The notes under the pieces: model-generated
Told to the model about the DNA's origin: nothing
Database searches by the model: none
The model's input: the letters and a program-made list of their open reading frames with translations, nothing else
Shown: piece after piece, positions 1 through 12,559 of the stretch
Layout of the letters: every line of letters begins with the position of its first letter
Numbering within the stretch: the first letter of the stretch is position 1
Program-made: the position numbers and the translations under genes
DNA from: Cristatella mucedo
Lineage: Eukaryota > Bryozoa > Phylactolaemata > Cristatellidae
Assembly (NCBI GenBank): GCA_009760855.2
Contig: WPIO01000002.1
Location: 5,515,001-5,579,000, forward strand
Direction: 5' to 3'
DNA length: 64,000 nt

Positions 1-129
1 AATCCTTTTTTGCTGCCGAAAGCCGTATTCAAGCTTCTTGAGCTGTTTGCTATGTAATTGATAACATGCACAGTAACATGCCCATAAGCATACGATAACA
101 GATAACATGCCCATAATCATAAGATGGAC

Positions 130-1190
130 AACTCACAGTGACTGAACAAATGCTATCAGATGCAGGCTTGTATTTAGCTTCTTTTTAAATATTAAGTCAT
201 GTGATGTCGAAACTTTGGTCGGGAATGAGTTCCTGGCTTTGGAAGCTTATGAACTAAAGGCACGGGCTCCGAAGAATATGAGGTTGGGAAAAGTCGTAGC
301 TAAATGACTTTCCCCAGAACTGTGGGGATGGCAAGGTCCGAAGCCTGATTAAGAGCTATTTCAGATATTTATACTAGAACAAAAGAATTAGGGGACCTAC
401 TAGTGAGGGACAAAACCTTGAAGCCGATACGCTGCTTGATGATGAGCCTGTTCAGATAGGTGACTGGTGGTGCACTATGTTAGTTGCGACGTCCACGACA
501 TGCAAGCGTACCTGCAAAGTTTTGCACCAACTGTAAGTTTCTTTTTGCACGGGCAGGAAGACCTGTGAATAGGTCTAGCATAGACCGGCTAGATCGTGGT
601 ACATTATCTAAGCAGGCTCGGCTTTTCAATGGTCTGTAACTGAAAGTTTGCAGACTGATATGGTCGTCTAGGGAAATGTCACTTTAAACCAGGAAACCCA
701 GATTACAGGCAGAAGCTACAGGAGATATGGTGACCGGGTCCATGTCTTTCCAATTTCTGAGTAAAACTAGGCTTGCCTATAGCTAGTAAGTTGGTTTTAT
801 CTTTATTGCATTTGAGAAAGTTTTTTTTGTCATTTAAGTGCGAATGTTTGCAAAACATGCTGCAAGAGAGTTTGATCATTCTGAAGAAAATATTGGATCG
901 AAGTATGGGTAAAATTGTACTGTCGGTATTGCAAGGAAAACCTGAGCTGTGCTTGGCAGTTGCATCTGCATGTAGAGAAAGATTGTAAAAAGAAGTGGAC
1001 CGAATCCAGATTTCTTGGAGACCTTTGACATCAGCATTGTGAGATCTCTCTGTTAGATAGGGCGTAAAGAACTGTAGTGCAATGCTAGTGGTGTCCCATC
1101 AAGGTGATAGGCACTCAAGAAGGATTTGCTGATCAATGTTGTCAAAGCAGAGCGATCCAGCAGAACGAGAGACTATAGTTGTCCCGGTTA
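130..1190 (-). mobile_element. Decayed L2/CR1-type LINE, reverse transcriptase part
   Basis: Read on the minus strand, about 1190-1030 gives a broken RT core resembling 'LLDLSAAFDTIDH..LL..L', here with LLDRS, then ID and ILLECL, followed by a YLTERS-like block. Further along the minus strand come degenerate forms of the C-terminal LINE signature. The same stretch aligns by eye with the better copy at 53.6-54.6 kb; for example the blocks near 685-720 and 54120-54165 match closely. Stops and frameshifts show it is dead. It lies upstream of the first ELP1 exon in this window, antisense to the gene. The ends are approximate. Confidence 0.72.
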
Positions 1191-1558
1191 TGCATCTATT
1201 TGTAGGTATCTCAAATCAATCATTGAAATTATCTTATTTGTTTAGGATTGTTTTATGAAGCCTTGTGTTGGTTGCCTTTCATAGCAATTCCCAAATAATT
1301 AATTGCTGCAAAGATTCAACTGTGCTCTGAAATCAGTCATCTAGCAGGCATTCGGCATACCAGCAATGTGCATTACATTAGTTGCTGGTCTTCAGTTTTG
1401 TACCCCTCATGCGTTTTATCTTTATTCATTGCTGTATATGTTTAGTTGGCTTATTTTTTCATTTTTCTTTGGTTAATAATTTCTCATTGGTAATGAGATA
1501 GCTTCATTTCATTCAATTTCATGTTTGTGCTACTTGACGTGATATCTTGCTTTGCCAG

Positions 1559-1724
1559 TCATCAGTCATGCACTACTGTAGCTTCTTGTGACACGTGTGA
1601 AGTTACTGCGGATGAAGCACTCAAGTATCTCCTTTTCTTGGTTGACGTCCATCGACTATACGATATTGCTCTTGGCACCTATGACTTCGATCTTGCATTA
1701 ATGGTGGCTGAAAGGTCGCACATG
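1559..1724 (+). CDS. ELP1: ELP1 coding exon 1 of this window
   Basis: It encodes an ELP1 helical segment containing [11 protein letters not shown] and [16 protein letters not shown], nearly the same as in vertebrate ELP1. The donor is CATG|gtgagt and the exon ends in phase 0, so the next exon resumes exactly with DPKEY. The acceptor is most likely tttgccag before 1559, with a split serine codon; an AG seven bases downstream is an alternative. The upstream exon is not visible, so the start is less certain than the end. Confidence 0.93.
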
Positions 1725-2431
1725 GTGAGTACGTTGTTGAGTCTATTCCTGAGCTGGCTTATGGGAATGGTGGCTGTGAGAATGATATTTTGATGCTATG
1801 ATATTTTGCAATGGTTTAGTTCCAGCTTTTGCCTCGTTGCCCGATTTTTTACTTGAAATTCTGACTGAAAGGATAAAGGACTTCGGTATTTTAGAAAGGT
1901 ATTTTATGGATCCAAGTGCTGATCTCTGACATAGCTGCCTAATATGAACTGGGTAGGCAGTCTTATTACCCCTAAATTACCTCCTGTAGATTATTCTAAT
2001 GGGACTTTTTACCTCTTTGTATTCGTTGTTCCTAAGATAGCTTGTCCCACGAGCCCAAATGCTGATTTATCGTGTTGTGACTGACTTTGAAAGGGATTGC
2101 AGCCACGGTTCCTGCGGTTTGCTGTAGCCTGCTTGCTGGCCCCTTTCATGACTAGTAATTTGGTTGGCTCAGTGGCCTTAGTGCTCTGTCGATCACACCC
2201 CCACGGCATGTGTACATACTAACCATCTCTGATCTCTTTTCTGGACTGATTAGGTTTTCAATTATTAAAGCCAAGCTGTTGTATGGTTAGCCTAATGGGA
2301 TGGGATCATGTTCTGGAGACACGTGCATGAGCTGGCAAGCCCTGTTTATGGAATGTATGCTGATGAGACAGAGTTAAAGCAGATTGGGGGAAGATAATGG
2401 TTGTCTGCTCGGACGATGAGCTGCAACTAGT

Positions 2432-2590
2432 GTTAATAATAAAAATAATACATTTATGTCGCTCCCTCTCAGAGAACAGAAATCTCTTTGTAGGCGCTTT
2501 ACATGTGCTGCCAATGAAGCATGGTCGTTAGTGGCATCAAGCTCAATGGCAAAAAGTAACGTGGTTAGAGGTGACATGCACAATGTTGCT
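2432..2590 (-). mobile_element. L2-like LINE 3' end / shared SINE tail
   Basis: The minus strand carries the conserved tail 'AAGCGCC(T)A..AAGAGAT', followed by 'TTCTCTGAGAGGG' and an A/T-rich end. It is the counterpart of the intact tail at about 13030-13107. The flanking part (2505-2590) also matches the L2 3' UTR block 'TGCCACTAAC'. A sister fragment with the same layout is at 17005-17180. Confidence 0.6.
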
Positions 2591-4432
2591 AGTAGGGCAT
2601 TAGTTATTCCTTTTTATCAGGCTTTAGGCTGCTCCGAGGTGCAGGAGCCGCAGCGGGGTGCCTTTTTGCTGCCTGCCGGATGTTTCACTTTACTTCATGC
2701 CATCAACTGATGCCTCGTGCCAGCAACCATGTCTTGTTTTCGATAGTTTGTGTACTGCTTCACATAGGTTGACCTATGGTGGTTATTTTACTCCCTATAA
2801 ATAGCTCTTTTGCCCTCTTCCCACATTGCATGGAAGAAATATATTTACTGTATTTTTATTTTCATGATCCTTCAGGCGCTAGCCCGCCAGCCGCACTATC
2901 CAGCTTACCTTCATTTCAGGCTGCTTCCACATCTCTGGGCCACCTGCTTGCTGACGAACTAGTGTTGCCTCCTTAATGAGGTCATTGCATTTGCATGCAC
3001 CTCTAGTGTTGTGATCACCGGCCTGGTATACGGTTTGTCTACCACTGGATGTGCCTAGCAGAACTTGCGCTCCACTGCTCCTAAGCACATCAGCTTGGCA
3101 AACCAGCCACTGTCAGCTGCTTGCCAAGGCTTTCCGCATCAGCCGGGTGCTACTGCAGCAGCTGCTTGTGTGGTTAATGTAGAAAAAAAATCTCCCCAAT
3201 TATATGCCTTGCTATGCCTAGTCGCATAACAGAAACCTACCAGGCTGTATTGTTAGGTCCCTCCCCTCTTTCTTGATGGACACAATTTTTTTGCTATCGA
3301 CCTTGCGGTTTTGGTCAAATATGAACGGCTTGGTTGATGGTCTGTGGTTTCTATGTACCGTATTATTCATCCTTGGCTTACTTCCATGCTACCTGAGCAT
3401 AATCCATTTGTAATGCATGCTGTAAGTTCTGGATGCCAGCTCCTTACAGCCAGGTGTTGATGTCGGATGCAATTTTTAAGCCTGCTTCCCAGCGAACTGG
3501 CTAGTAAATTAATGAAAATCTGAAAAAGAAAAGAAGGCCTCGGATAGCCAGGGGCCTGATCTCTATCTAGAGCCATTTCGGCTGAATGGACATTCGATGG
3601 CTTTCTAGCTCAAGCCTATCTGAGACTCACTGTAAGAAGCAATGCAGTGCTACTTTCACGGTTTGAACTTACCCTTTCATTCCCACCTAACGTTGTTGAA
3701 CGTAATCCCTAATCCTGGAGAGATCCAACATGATCGACTGTTAGAAAGGCAGTCGTATATTATCGCATTGTAGTAGCCGATAGGCTCTCGAGGCACTGTC
3801 ATGCTGAAAAGAATAAGGATTAGGCAACACGGCAAATTAAAAGTTTGCTTAGTTTTTTACTTTTGCTTAGGTATTTTGTCGTTAGATTATGTACTTTTTG
3901 TTTTGATTCGCTGCTGTACTTGCCCAATTCCTTGTCATGTAAGTTACCCAAAATGGTACGTCTTCAAGCTAGTATTAAGGCTTGCAATCAGCTTACTTGC
4001 CATCGAAGGTGCTCCGTTAAATATTTAATCTCAGAACACAACAGCAGTTAGCTATGCGAAAAACCTGACTTTCCCTATTGCTGACTGGTGCAGTGAAGCC
4101 GGTGAACTCGGATGGGCAGAAAACTTTAGCAGGCTTGTCGTCGTGGTTTCTAGCTAGCTAGGAAAGCAGAAACTCGGACCGTTGTGTTGTCTCGACTGTT
4201 AATATGCAGAAAGAAGTGGTTGTATACTGAATTGGACGTCCGGGTGAGTTCATCGTGATCTAAGGCTTCGCGACCGACTTGCTGATTCAGGATCGCCTAT
4301 TTCGGAAGCTCGAAATGACTCTTGTCATTCTTGACCCATTTAGCATTGCTTAGTATTTGCACCTTTCGATGGCTTTCTTCACGACATTGCCTACAAACTG
4401 ACGAGAGCTGGTTAGTGGGACACACACCGCGC

Positions 4433-4476
4433 GTGCACACACACACACACGCACATGCGCACCCACAAACACACAT
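4433..4476. repeat. (AC)n microsatellite, interrupted
   Basis: About 44 bases of AC repeat with CG and T interruptions in ELP1 intron 1. Confidence 0.85.
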
Positions 4477-5891
4477 AAACCTGCCAACCTCCCCCCTTTA
4501 TAATGTCTGTAACCTTGTGTGGAACGATCAGCAGCTCTCATAGTAAAGGTATATATGGATGATCAAAATAATTTATTAAGTCCCATGAATACTTTCATAT
4601 GTCTCTAGCTGAGTTGGTATCGGCATCAGTCGCCATTTTTGTTGGCTGTCTCATCTAGCAATGCGAGTTAATGATTGGTTAGTCATGTGATTCCAACCGA
4701 TTAAGTAGAAGCATGCTCAACTTTATCAGCAAGTCGCCAGGATTTGCTGCCATCCCGAGTTACCTCCCGTCCACTTTTCTAGATGATAGAGCCAGTCGGA
4801 ATCGGTGTCATATCGGGAGAAATATCGGCCTTGTAACCTAGCTTTAGGGCCCTGCTGTAATTGTTGTGCTCCTGCAATAGAATGGCTGTGGTGGGATTGT
4901 GCTGTTGTCGACCTTATTGCTCCATGGCTAGTGCACTTTCTATGCTTTAAGCCCTGCCGAAACCGGTGTCTTTCCCAGGTATGCCGATCTGGTCCTCTAT
5001 CGTTTATCCCAAGCCGTGTAGTTTTAATGCCGTCAGCTGCCCACACTCCCGACGATTTGATAAAACTGCAGTTTATTAGCCGGCTGTCGTACCACTCAGT
5101 TTCCGAAGTTTCGGCATATACAATATTACTCAGCTTCTTGTTATCGAGCTAGCCAGGTGATGACTGCAGGCTGGGAGCTCTATGCGTTTTTGTATGGTTT
5201 GTCTGCTATCAGGGAAGCAGCTATTTGATTGACCATTTAGTGCTACCGTGTATGATGTCTCGTGCTGTGGCTTGGTGGAGTAACAGTAGCCGTGAGTTTC
5301 GTTAAAAAAATTCAGTAATCTAGGAAGGTATCCTCTCATGCTCGGAAGCTGGTCCAGGCAGCTGCTGCTGCTGCAGCATCGTAGGCTCACGTTGGCACAG
5401 CTGCAGCTTGAGAGCCTCCTTGCTGTCAGCAAGCTATGCATGCCTGTGGCTAGCTGTCAGTGTCTTTTCTGCACCCATGCCCGGATGCATTGATGCTGCC
5501 CCGTTTTGTTTTTCGTACGCCCGAGATGAAGCACGGGCTGAAAACGAAAGCCATTGATCCACGCAAGTGAATCGCTGTGTAATGCAGCAGTTGCGCCTTG
5601 ACTGGCTGTCAAGAGTAGTGCAATAGGCTGTGTGATTCGCCGAATAATTTTGAGGATGAAATGTCGCCGTGCCAGTGGAAACTCTGCTAGAAGAATGCAT
5701 CTCCTATCAGACTGGGCAGCCTCGAGTTTTCATAGTGTTGTAACTTGGTCAGTGGTGCCGTGACATCATAAATTGGGCTGATTTGCCACTGTGTCATAGC
5801 GTTGGCAGACCATCTGCCCAAAGTTTGCCCGGGTAGCCTTTGCAGATGTGTGCCTTCAATTGAAACTGCTCGATCTGCCTTTTTCCCACAG

Positions 5892-6015
5892 GACCCGAAA
5901 GAATATCTACCCTTCTTAAATGAGGTTCGCCCACTCGAGACGAATTACCAACGCTTTAAGATCGATCAGCGGCTGCGGCGATTCGAGAAAGCTCTTTCTC
6001 ACTTGAGCAAGTGCA
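5892..6015 (+). CDS. ELP1: ELP1 coding exon 2 of this window
   Basis: Starts directly after ttcccacag with [12 protein letters not shown] and continues with [11 protein letters not shown] and HLSKC, a highly conserved ELP1 block. The donor is TGCA|gtgagt, leaving one base (A) that combines with the next exon's GT to make serine. Phase and content both fit. Confidence 0.96.
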
Positions 6016-6896
6016 GTGAGTAGCCTGTGCGCTAACTACCGGCCGGCTGGCGTGGCAGTGCAAGTTGGGCGGGCACCTGTTAGTGCTAAGCTGACCTGCA
6101 CGGGTGGAGTGCTGCGCCAAGAGCATGCATCGCCAGCCTGCTGAGCTGCTCGTCGCGACTGTATAAAGGGCTGACCCCAGCCAGCACAGCACCTAGATCT
6201 GATGTGCCTTCCTGATGCTTTGCCCCTCAAGGCTGCCGATTGAGCGCCACACCACACCCAAGGTATGTTTAGTATTTTGCACTCGGCTTGATGCTGGTTT
6301 GGCTTTTCCCATAGCCCCGTTCTCACTTATATATGCACAGATTTTGTAATAGCCGTTACATTTGCAACCTGATCTTTGCCGCTTAGTTGTTATTATAGAA
6401 TAGAAGTTGATTTTTCTTGTTGCACCTCCATCATGGTGTCTACATAAGCTCGGTTTAAGCTGCCTTAATTGGTATCAACATGTGATCGTTCTCAAAACGC
6501 AATCATGGTGCATCACGTTCCCGATGCTAGTTGTCGTTGGTCGTGGGAATACCGCCAAACCGGACTAGCTTCCCAAAGATATAAAACACATTATTGCCTT
6601 ACAAAACCTGCATGTAACGCAATAGCGGTGACTATCCCAGCCTCTTAAGGCCCATTGTTTGCGCACGTGGAATTTCCTAGCTGGCTCTTCTGTCAATTTG
6701 TATAACAAGGATAAATGCTATAGAGACATACTCCCTGGCTTATGTCGGTGCAATGCAATCTCGATGCTTTTACTTGTGATGAATTTAATTTCTTCATACT
6801 AGATGCCATTACATATGGACAACTTTCTCTTCTCTCTTCTCCCTAATTTTGTTAAAGTGAATCACTACTAGCCATGCCAATTTGTACAGTCGTCCC

Positions 6897-7539
6897 TTGC
6901 CACTTCGCGCTTCGACTTTCGATGCTTTACTCTAACGTGGTTTTTCAAATATATTCGCTATAAAGTTGATCAAGATAGTGAAAATGATACAGTGATCGCT
7001 CGGTTGCCTGAGTCAATTATACACCCCTATATTACAATTGAAATTAAAATTACTGTATATATGGACCGTAGGCCTATCTATTCGAGCACCCCGAAAATTC
7101 TTTCGCACCTAGTTAAGCCGCTCGATCACTCCTTGTGTATGGGCAAGAACTTTTTTTGTTGCTGTGAAGTACATCTCTTTATCACCATCGCTTCATCATC
7201 GAACAAGTTGCACTGTTTTCTTAGGTTAGTGATTGTGTGTAAGAACTGTGTATGTTATTAAATGTAGAATAATAATATGATTTTTGTAATGTCCAACGTG
7301 TCTTATTTTCTCTTATTGTGCCTAATATATTGGATAATACAAGTGTAATGATGACTAAAGGGGTGTTATTTTATGTCCTGAAGGCTCTAATAATGTTAAA
7401 AACCGTTTTAAGAGGGTCGTGAGCAGGTTTTCTATGCTCCCAAATACGAAAATATTCTATTTATAAATAAAGAATCCTACATCGTGGAAATTCACTTATC
7501 GTGGTAAAGTCTGGAACCACAATAAATGAGGGACGACTG
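6897..7539. mobile_element. pogo/Tigger-like non-autonomous DNA transposon (MITE)
   Basis: The element starts CAGTCGTCCCT and ends with the inverse complement AGGGACGACTG, about 643 bp. A TA dinucleotide precedes the left end. The sub-terminal sequence near both ends keeps the CGCTATAA / TATCGYGG style typical of pogo-type Tc1/mariner elements. There is no transposase frame. The right-hand TA of the target-site duplication appears mutated. Confidence 0.75.
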
Positions 7540-9349
7540 TTGTTTAAAAAAATGAAGTTTAGCTAGCTTTGCAGGTGGCAAACTTGTATATTTTACCCGG
7601 ATCTTGACCTAGACCACGGATGGCTCTTTCAACCGAGGTCGAGGTTCAACGCCCCAAGTTAATTCCATTTACAGCGCTGTAATTGAAGCTTGCGCCTGAG
7701 TGAGACCGTGAGATGAATCATTGTGGTGCCGAATAATCTCTAAATGGATCTGCTGTACAAATTCTCTGTTCTTGGTGCGTGAATAAAGAAGTGGCTCGAC
7801 TGGGTGGGGGAGTAACTAAGGGTGCTCACTGGTCTTAACGACTGTTTCTCACTGCTTCAACTTAGCTAGCAGCCATTCAAGAACCGATGCTTCCTAGTGT
7901 TTGAAATTTCTGTGCTAGCGGATTGCACTAATTTTGATCTGGCAGTGGGATTCGGCTTGACCATGCCCATCTGTCATTGCTAATTGCGGGCCCCTGGCAT
8001 GCATGAATTTTGACGATTGTTATTTTGGTACCGTATTTGGGCCGATTTATTTACGAGCTATGATCAGAGATTGGTCCTTATATGGCCGAGCCAGCCACCT
8101 GATTAGCAAAGTTTGTGTGTGGCCTTTGTCTTGCTCTTCTGCTGCTTGAAAAAAAATGCTTGGCCATGCTTTATTTGCTTGAATGCAATGAGCTAGCATG
8201 ATAGACAGCCACGTAAAAAGCATGATTTTCGCCAGTTCTTTTTATGCCCACCCATGAAAGCTACTTGCACACTTCTGGCCCACATTCTTTGGGATTTGAA
8301 TGCTTAGAAAGTCTCCAAAGTCTGCTGGCACCGATTTCGTCTGACACTCGGATTGTGACTAGTGAAACCGTGACTGGGAAATGAAATATGTGAAGATAGT
8401 AACTTCCCTGCATGTCCCGTTCAGGTCTCCTTTATCAAAGAGTAATCATTAGACGATCTAATGGGTACTTGATTATCTTGCTCGTCGTAAACCTCTGGGG
8501 ACTAATGTCGGCTTTTGGTTTTTTGTATCCAGCCTAACGCTACACATCTGCTCTGCTAACGTAGCACACCTCACTACCGGCATCTCTCTCATTGTCACTG
8601 GTGACACGACGACCGGACTCGTGCCTTGTTAGCTCAAGCTGAGATCTAGGATAATAAATGGCCCTTCCCTGTGCATGGCGTAGTCATGGTGGCAGATTAG
8701 CCGGGGGTGGAATCTCACTAGCCTGCCCCAGCTGGGTCGACCTTTGTAACGTCAAGTTGCTCAAATTTTTCCAGCTGGGCTCACGAGACAGACTACTGAT
8801 CTCCTTTGCGCAATCCCCTGCTGGCACCAAGCTTGTCAGTTTTTTTGCGTTCTACTTGAATGCAGTGTCATGAGTTCTTAGAAATGTTGTTTCTTATGTT
8901 CTCCTGTATTCACAGGTCGAGAACCTTGTCTGCAATCAGAACACATTCACTAGCCATCATTCCCGTAGCTTGTTCATTGCTTCCATATGCGCGAATATTA
9001 CTTTGGTGCCAAATGGAACTGAAAATCCTTATGGCTGAGTCATTCCTCTCAGCAGTTTATATTGCGAAACTGAATCAGCATGCTTGCTTGGCTAATGTGC
9101 TTTTTAAGCTCTTGGCCAATATAAATCAGAAAGAAGAGAGCAGAATAAACCGTTCCTACTAATAATGGCTACTTGGAGCTCGAAGAGGCTGATGTAGAAA
9201 CAAGGGTGGCCTCCGGTGATAATATAAGGAATATAATAATAGACATTAGCATGGCAACCAAAGAGAACTAAATATGTGTTTCTGGGCAATTTGTGTCTGC
9301 TAGAAAGGAAGCGCATCTGTTGTTTGGTGATAACATGGACAGTTTCAGC

Positions 9350-9640
9350 ACCCGTGAGCACACAAGGGACAGTGCACTCTTATGGAACAAATGCTGTGAG
9401 GATCAGGTGGGTTTTTGACATCTCTCTAAGTGCCATCGAGTGATGTGATGTCGTGACTTTAGTCAGGAGTGAGTTCTTGGCTTTGGAAGCATGCGAACTG
9501 GTCATCTGGATCAAGGTGGTATCTGGAAGCTGTCGTGGAAAATTTCTTTGACTATGGCCTATAATGCTCGAAAAGAGTAGCCGATGAGCTCATCTGGGTG
9601 GTATATCTCTGCCGTTGAACGTTCTGGAGAGCCGAGGCTA
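9350..9640 (-). mobile_element. L2/CR1-type LINE 3' fragment
   Basis: The sequence runs parallel to 130-330 and 53440-53600, sharing 'GTGAGCACACAA', 'AACAAATGCTGTGAG' and 'GTGATGTGATGTCG'. The minus strand thus shows a degenerate LINE C-terminus and 3' UTR. Boundaries are approximate. Confidence 0.55.
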
Positions 9641-9930
9641 TTTGTGGCTATTCCAAGCTTGTTCAGGCACATCACATCTTGCTTCAGTAGCGCGCTAGCC
9701 ACGGCAGACGCTTGTCATGGTCTGTTCTGATCCGTTGGAGCCCTGGCCGTGTCCTCAGTTGAGATCCATATCCAGTTACATGTCCGGGAAGCCTCGAGGT
9801 GGCTCTTGATCCCAGCGAGCAAACTTCATTGTGCTGCATGCACGAAGCAGGTTTTACTGCCCTGGCAGAGTACTCTTCAGTGTAAGCGTTTGTTTGCAAG
9901 CGAGCATAAGTGGCCTGGAGCCGAGCATAC

Positions 9931-9956
9931 GAGGAGAGAGAGAGAGAGAGAGAGAG
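9931..9956. repeat. (GA)n microsatellite
   Basis: Pure GA repeat followed by a short G run, about 175 bases upstream of an ELP1 exon. Confidence 0.9.
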
Positions 9957-10131
9957 GGGGGGGAGAGAAATCCCTGGGCATCAAAATTTTTTGTCTGTGT
10001 GGCACTGCTCTTTTGTGGCTTTGTGTGTCACCACTCTTCTTCGGCTGCTGTGCCTCTGCTTTCACTTGCACTGCTTGTCATCAAGCGGGCACGGTACCAC
10101 TCGGTCTACTCGGCAGCGGCTCATTTTGCAG

Positions 10132-10229
10132 GTTCCTCGAGCTTCGACGAGTGCCTGCGGTTCACCGATGAGCATCAGCTGTACACTTTTGCGATGACAC
10201 TCTATGCGCCGCTGTCAGATGAATACAAG
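10132..10229 (+). CDS. ELP1: ELP1 coding exon 3 of this window
   Basis: Preceded by cattttgcag. The split serine is followed by SFDECLRF, LYTFAMTLY and SDEYK, matching the ELP1 segment that follows LSKC. The donor is ACAAG|gtgctt. The 98 nt plus one carried base end in phase 0, as the next exon needs. Confidence 0.94.
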
Positions 10230-10555
10230 GTGCTTGTTTTCTCTGTAAATCTCGTCATTTCTTGTTACACATGATACGTGTGTGCTGTAAGAGGTGTTTT
10301 TCTTCGTGGACATCTTGGTTTATCGACCGAGCAGCTCACTACTGTGCTGCTTCGATAGGTTGCTCCTTCACAAAGTGGTCCTGGCGTCTTGCATGCTGCC
10401 TACTTTATACTGCACACTTTTTGTTTAATTTCGATTAACAAGTAATGTCGATCGTGGCTGGGTAAGTAGTCGTAGCATGCCACTAGCCCTCTCCTCCACC
10501 GTGTGCTGCTAGATCACTGTGGTTTGAGCACTGTACGTTTCTGCCCTTTCGTGTG

Positions 10556-10625
<70 letters not shown>

Positions 10626-11895
10626 CCTTTCTCTCTCTTCTCTCTCCAGCAGTGACAGTTATCTTCTGTACCGTATGTAGGAATACTGTTGCTGGTACCT
10701 CTCTGGTGGCACAAGGAAAGTTGCCACTCCTCAATCGGTTCTTGTTTGCTCTTTGGAATGAACCCACCTGCTTGCTATCCGTTTTCTGCCTTATTAGTGG
10801 ATAATTGACATATCTTGTACTTCAAAATATGCAAAGCTACACTAGCTATTGCTTCAAAAGAATAGCAGTTGCAGTAGATTTGTAATAGTCTAGTAGTAGC
10901 ACATCAACCCCACTCATTCCACTAAATAAGTAGAATCCTGAATGAAGGTATTGCTTGTGCTTCTAGTCGGGTCTATGGGTGTGTTGCAAATACACCTGTA
11001 GGTGGCCTCTTTCATACTGCATAAATTCTAGTTCTGTTAGATGGGGACTCTGGAAGTATGTTGCCAGTCGGACCGTGTGCAACCCCTGAAGTTGTATGAA
11101 ACCGCCTGTGCACTTGATGCACACTAATCGGCTAGTTTTGTTCGTTGGACAGAGCAAGAATTATCCCCCAACAGTCCTGCATCATTATGATTGTTTCTTC
11201 ATTTTGCTCTCAGGACCAAGCAAAAAGAATACGTGTTTCTACCAGATGTTGCTGTGACATTCAGTCCACTCGGTTTTTAGTAAATGCTGATGTTTATCTT
11301 CATTTTAATGCTCGAGGGCCACATATTTGTGAGACCTGCAGTTACAAAGAGAAATACGTTAGTGCTGTCGAACGAGTAAGGCTGGCCTCTCCCTGCAACA
11401 TTGTCACGATCGGCAGCTGTAGTGGCTACTGACTGGCTGTGCTGCTATTTCTCGTGGGCTGTCGTTGCTTAGTCGTGTCGCCAGTTCACCCACTGCAAGC
11501 CATAGTGCATTTGCATGGTGCTTATCTGCAAGCACCATTCGTCATTGCTGCTGAGAATACACGTCCAGTAAATTATTTTGGGGGAAGCTTACACTGCTGC
11601 TGCTTCTGTTGTTGCTGTTGCTGCTGCTGCTACTTGGTTGCTGCTTTGCCACCGTCGCTGCTTTTACTGCTGGTACTTGGCTGCTTGTGGTTATTGCTGC
11701 CCCCCCCCCCACTGTGCCCCCTGCACTGTTGCTGCATATGTCTCCACTCTCAAAAAAGAATAAAGGGAGCCGTTCTAGAATGCGTTCAGACCTATTTCCT
11801 TAGTTTTTGCTTCACCCACCCGCAGTGTGGTACATGCTCGGCCTTTGTGATCGCGGCACCGACAGACCTCGGCATGGATCGGCTTGTCGTTGCAG
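10230..11895 (+). other. ELP1 intron 3 of this window
   Basis: A 1.7-kb GT-AG intron with a long CT tract (10559-10648) and a run of GCT/TGC-type triplets near 11595-11640. The long open frame through the triplet run is low-complexity. No other feature seen. Confidence 0.8.
10559..10648. repeat. (CT)n microsatellite
   Basis: About 63 bases of pure CT followed by imperfect CT-rich sequence. Confidence 0.95.
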
Positions 11896-12112
11896 CAAGT
11901 CGTCACCGGCTTCTGCAAGCATTTGGTCAGCCTCAGGCGGCATGAGGAAGCGGGCCTACTCTACATGCACGTGTCGCAGCACTGCAAAGCCATGGACTGC
12001 TTTCGGGAATGTGGGTCGTGGCAGCATTTCGTCTCGGCCTGCCATCTTGCAGCTACTGCCGCTGGCTCCGAAATGCCGGCCGAGTTTGTGGCCCAGTGCC
12101 GAAGCATGGCCG
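11896..12112 (+). CDS. ELP1: ELP1 coding exon 4 of this window
   Basis: After ttgcag the frame reads QVVTGFCKHL, then HEEAGLLYMHV, CKAMDCFRECGSW and EFVAQCRSMAG. This aligns residue by residue with the ELP1 helical repeat region (vertebrate 'EPAGLMFARCGAHEKAL', 'TLAGKL'). The exon ends GCCG|gtatgt in phase 1; the leftover G forms GAC with the next exon. Confidence 0.96.
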
Positions 12113-12559
12113 GTATGTGTCAAAGTGGCTCCCTTTCACTGATTCTTCAGCCTTGTCTCACCCTTCCCCGTACCAGGCATCCTGTCCAACACCTGGCTTA
12201 TTGACCACTCGAGAACTGGCAATCGCTGAGCCAGTAGACGTTTGTCTGAGGTCTGGTTAGGCAGTTATTCTTCTTTCTCGGTAGGTATTTCGTGGTGGTT
12301 CCTTATTCATTCTGTGCCTGCACATGTAGCTCAGAACTGGTATCTTGGATTCCATGTGGTGGATTTGCCAATGCCCTCCCATTAGTGAAGCACATCATGG
12401 GTTGGCTTTCATCTTAGCTGATAGCCTTGTATATGCTTGCTTATCGGATGGTGGGGTGTGCACCTGTGGACCTCATTTGGGCCTAGGTATTCTAGAATAG
12501 TGGGTCAGTGAAGGCAACTTGTTGATCTCGAAAGTGGGGCAATCTAATTTTTGGTTGTC

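Larger units (their letters stand above)
1725..5891 (+). other. ELP1 intron 1 of this window
   Basis: A 4.2-kb GT-AG intron ending in ttttcccacag. It contains an antisense L2-like 3' end (2432-2590) and a short AC tract near 4433. The rest is unique-looking sequence with no coding signal I can support. Confidence 0.8.
6016..10131 (+). other. ELP1 intron 2 of this window
   Basis: A 4.1-kb GT-AG intron. It holds a pogo-like MITE (6897-7539), an antisense LINE 3' fragment (about 9350-9640) and a GA tract (9931-9956). Nothing else is supported; open frames in this stretch show no codon pattern or known domain. Confidence 0.8.

Noticed and set aside
773-988. 71-codon + strand ORF near the left edge, possible ELP1 exon
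   Set aside because: No match to the ELP1 sequence expected before 1559, and it lies in an antisense LINE.
11439-11945. 168-codon ORF before an ELP1 exon
   Set aside because: Runs through an intronic triplet-rich stretch and is out of frame with the ELP1 exon it enters.
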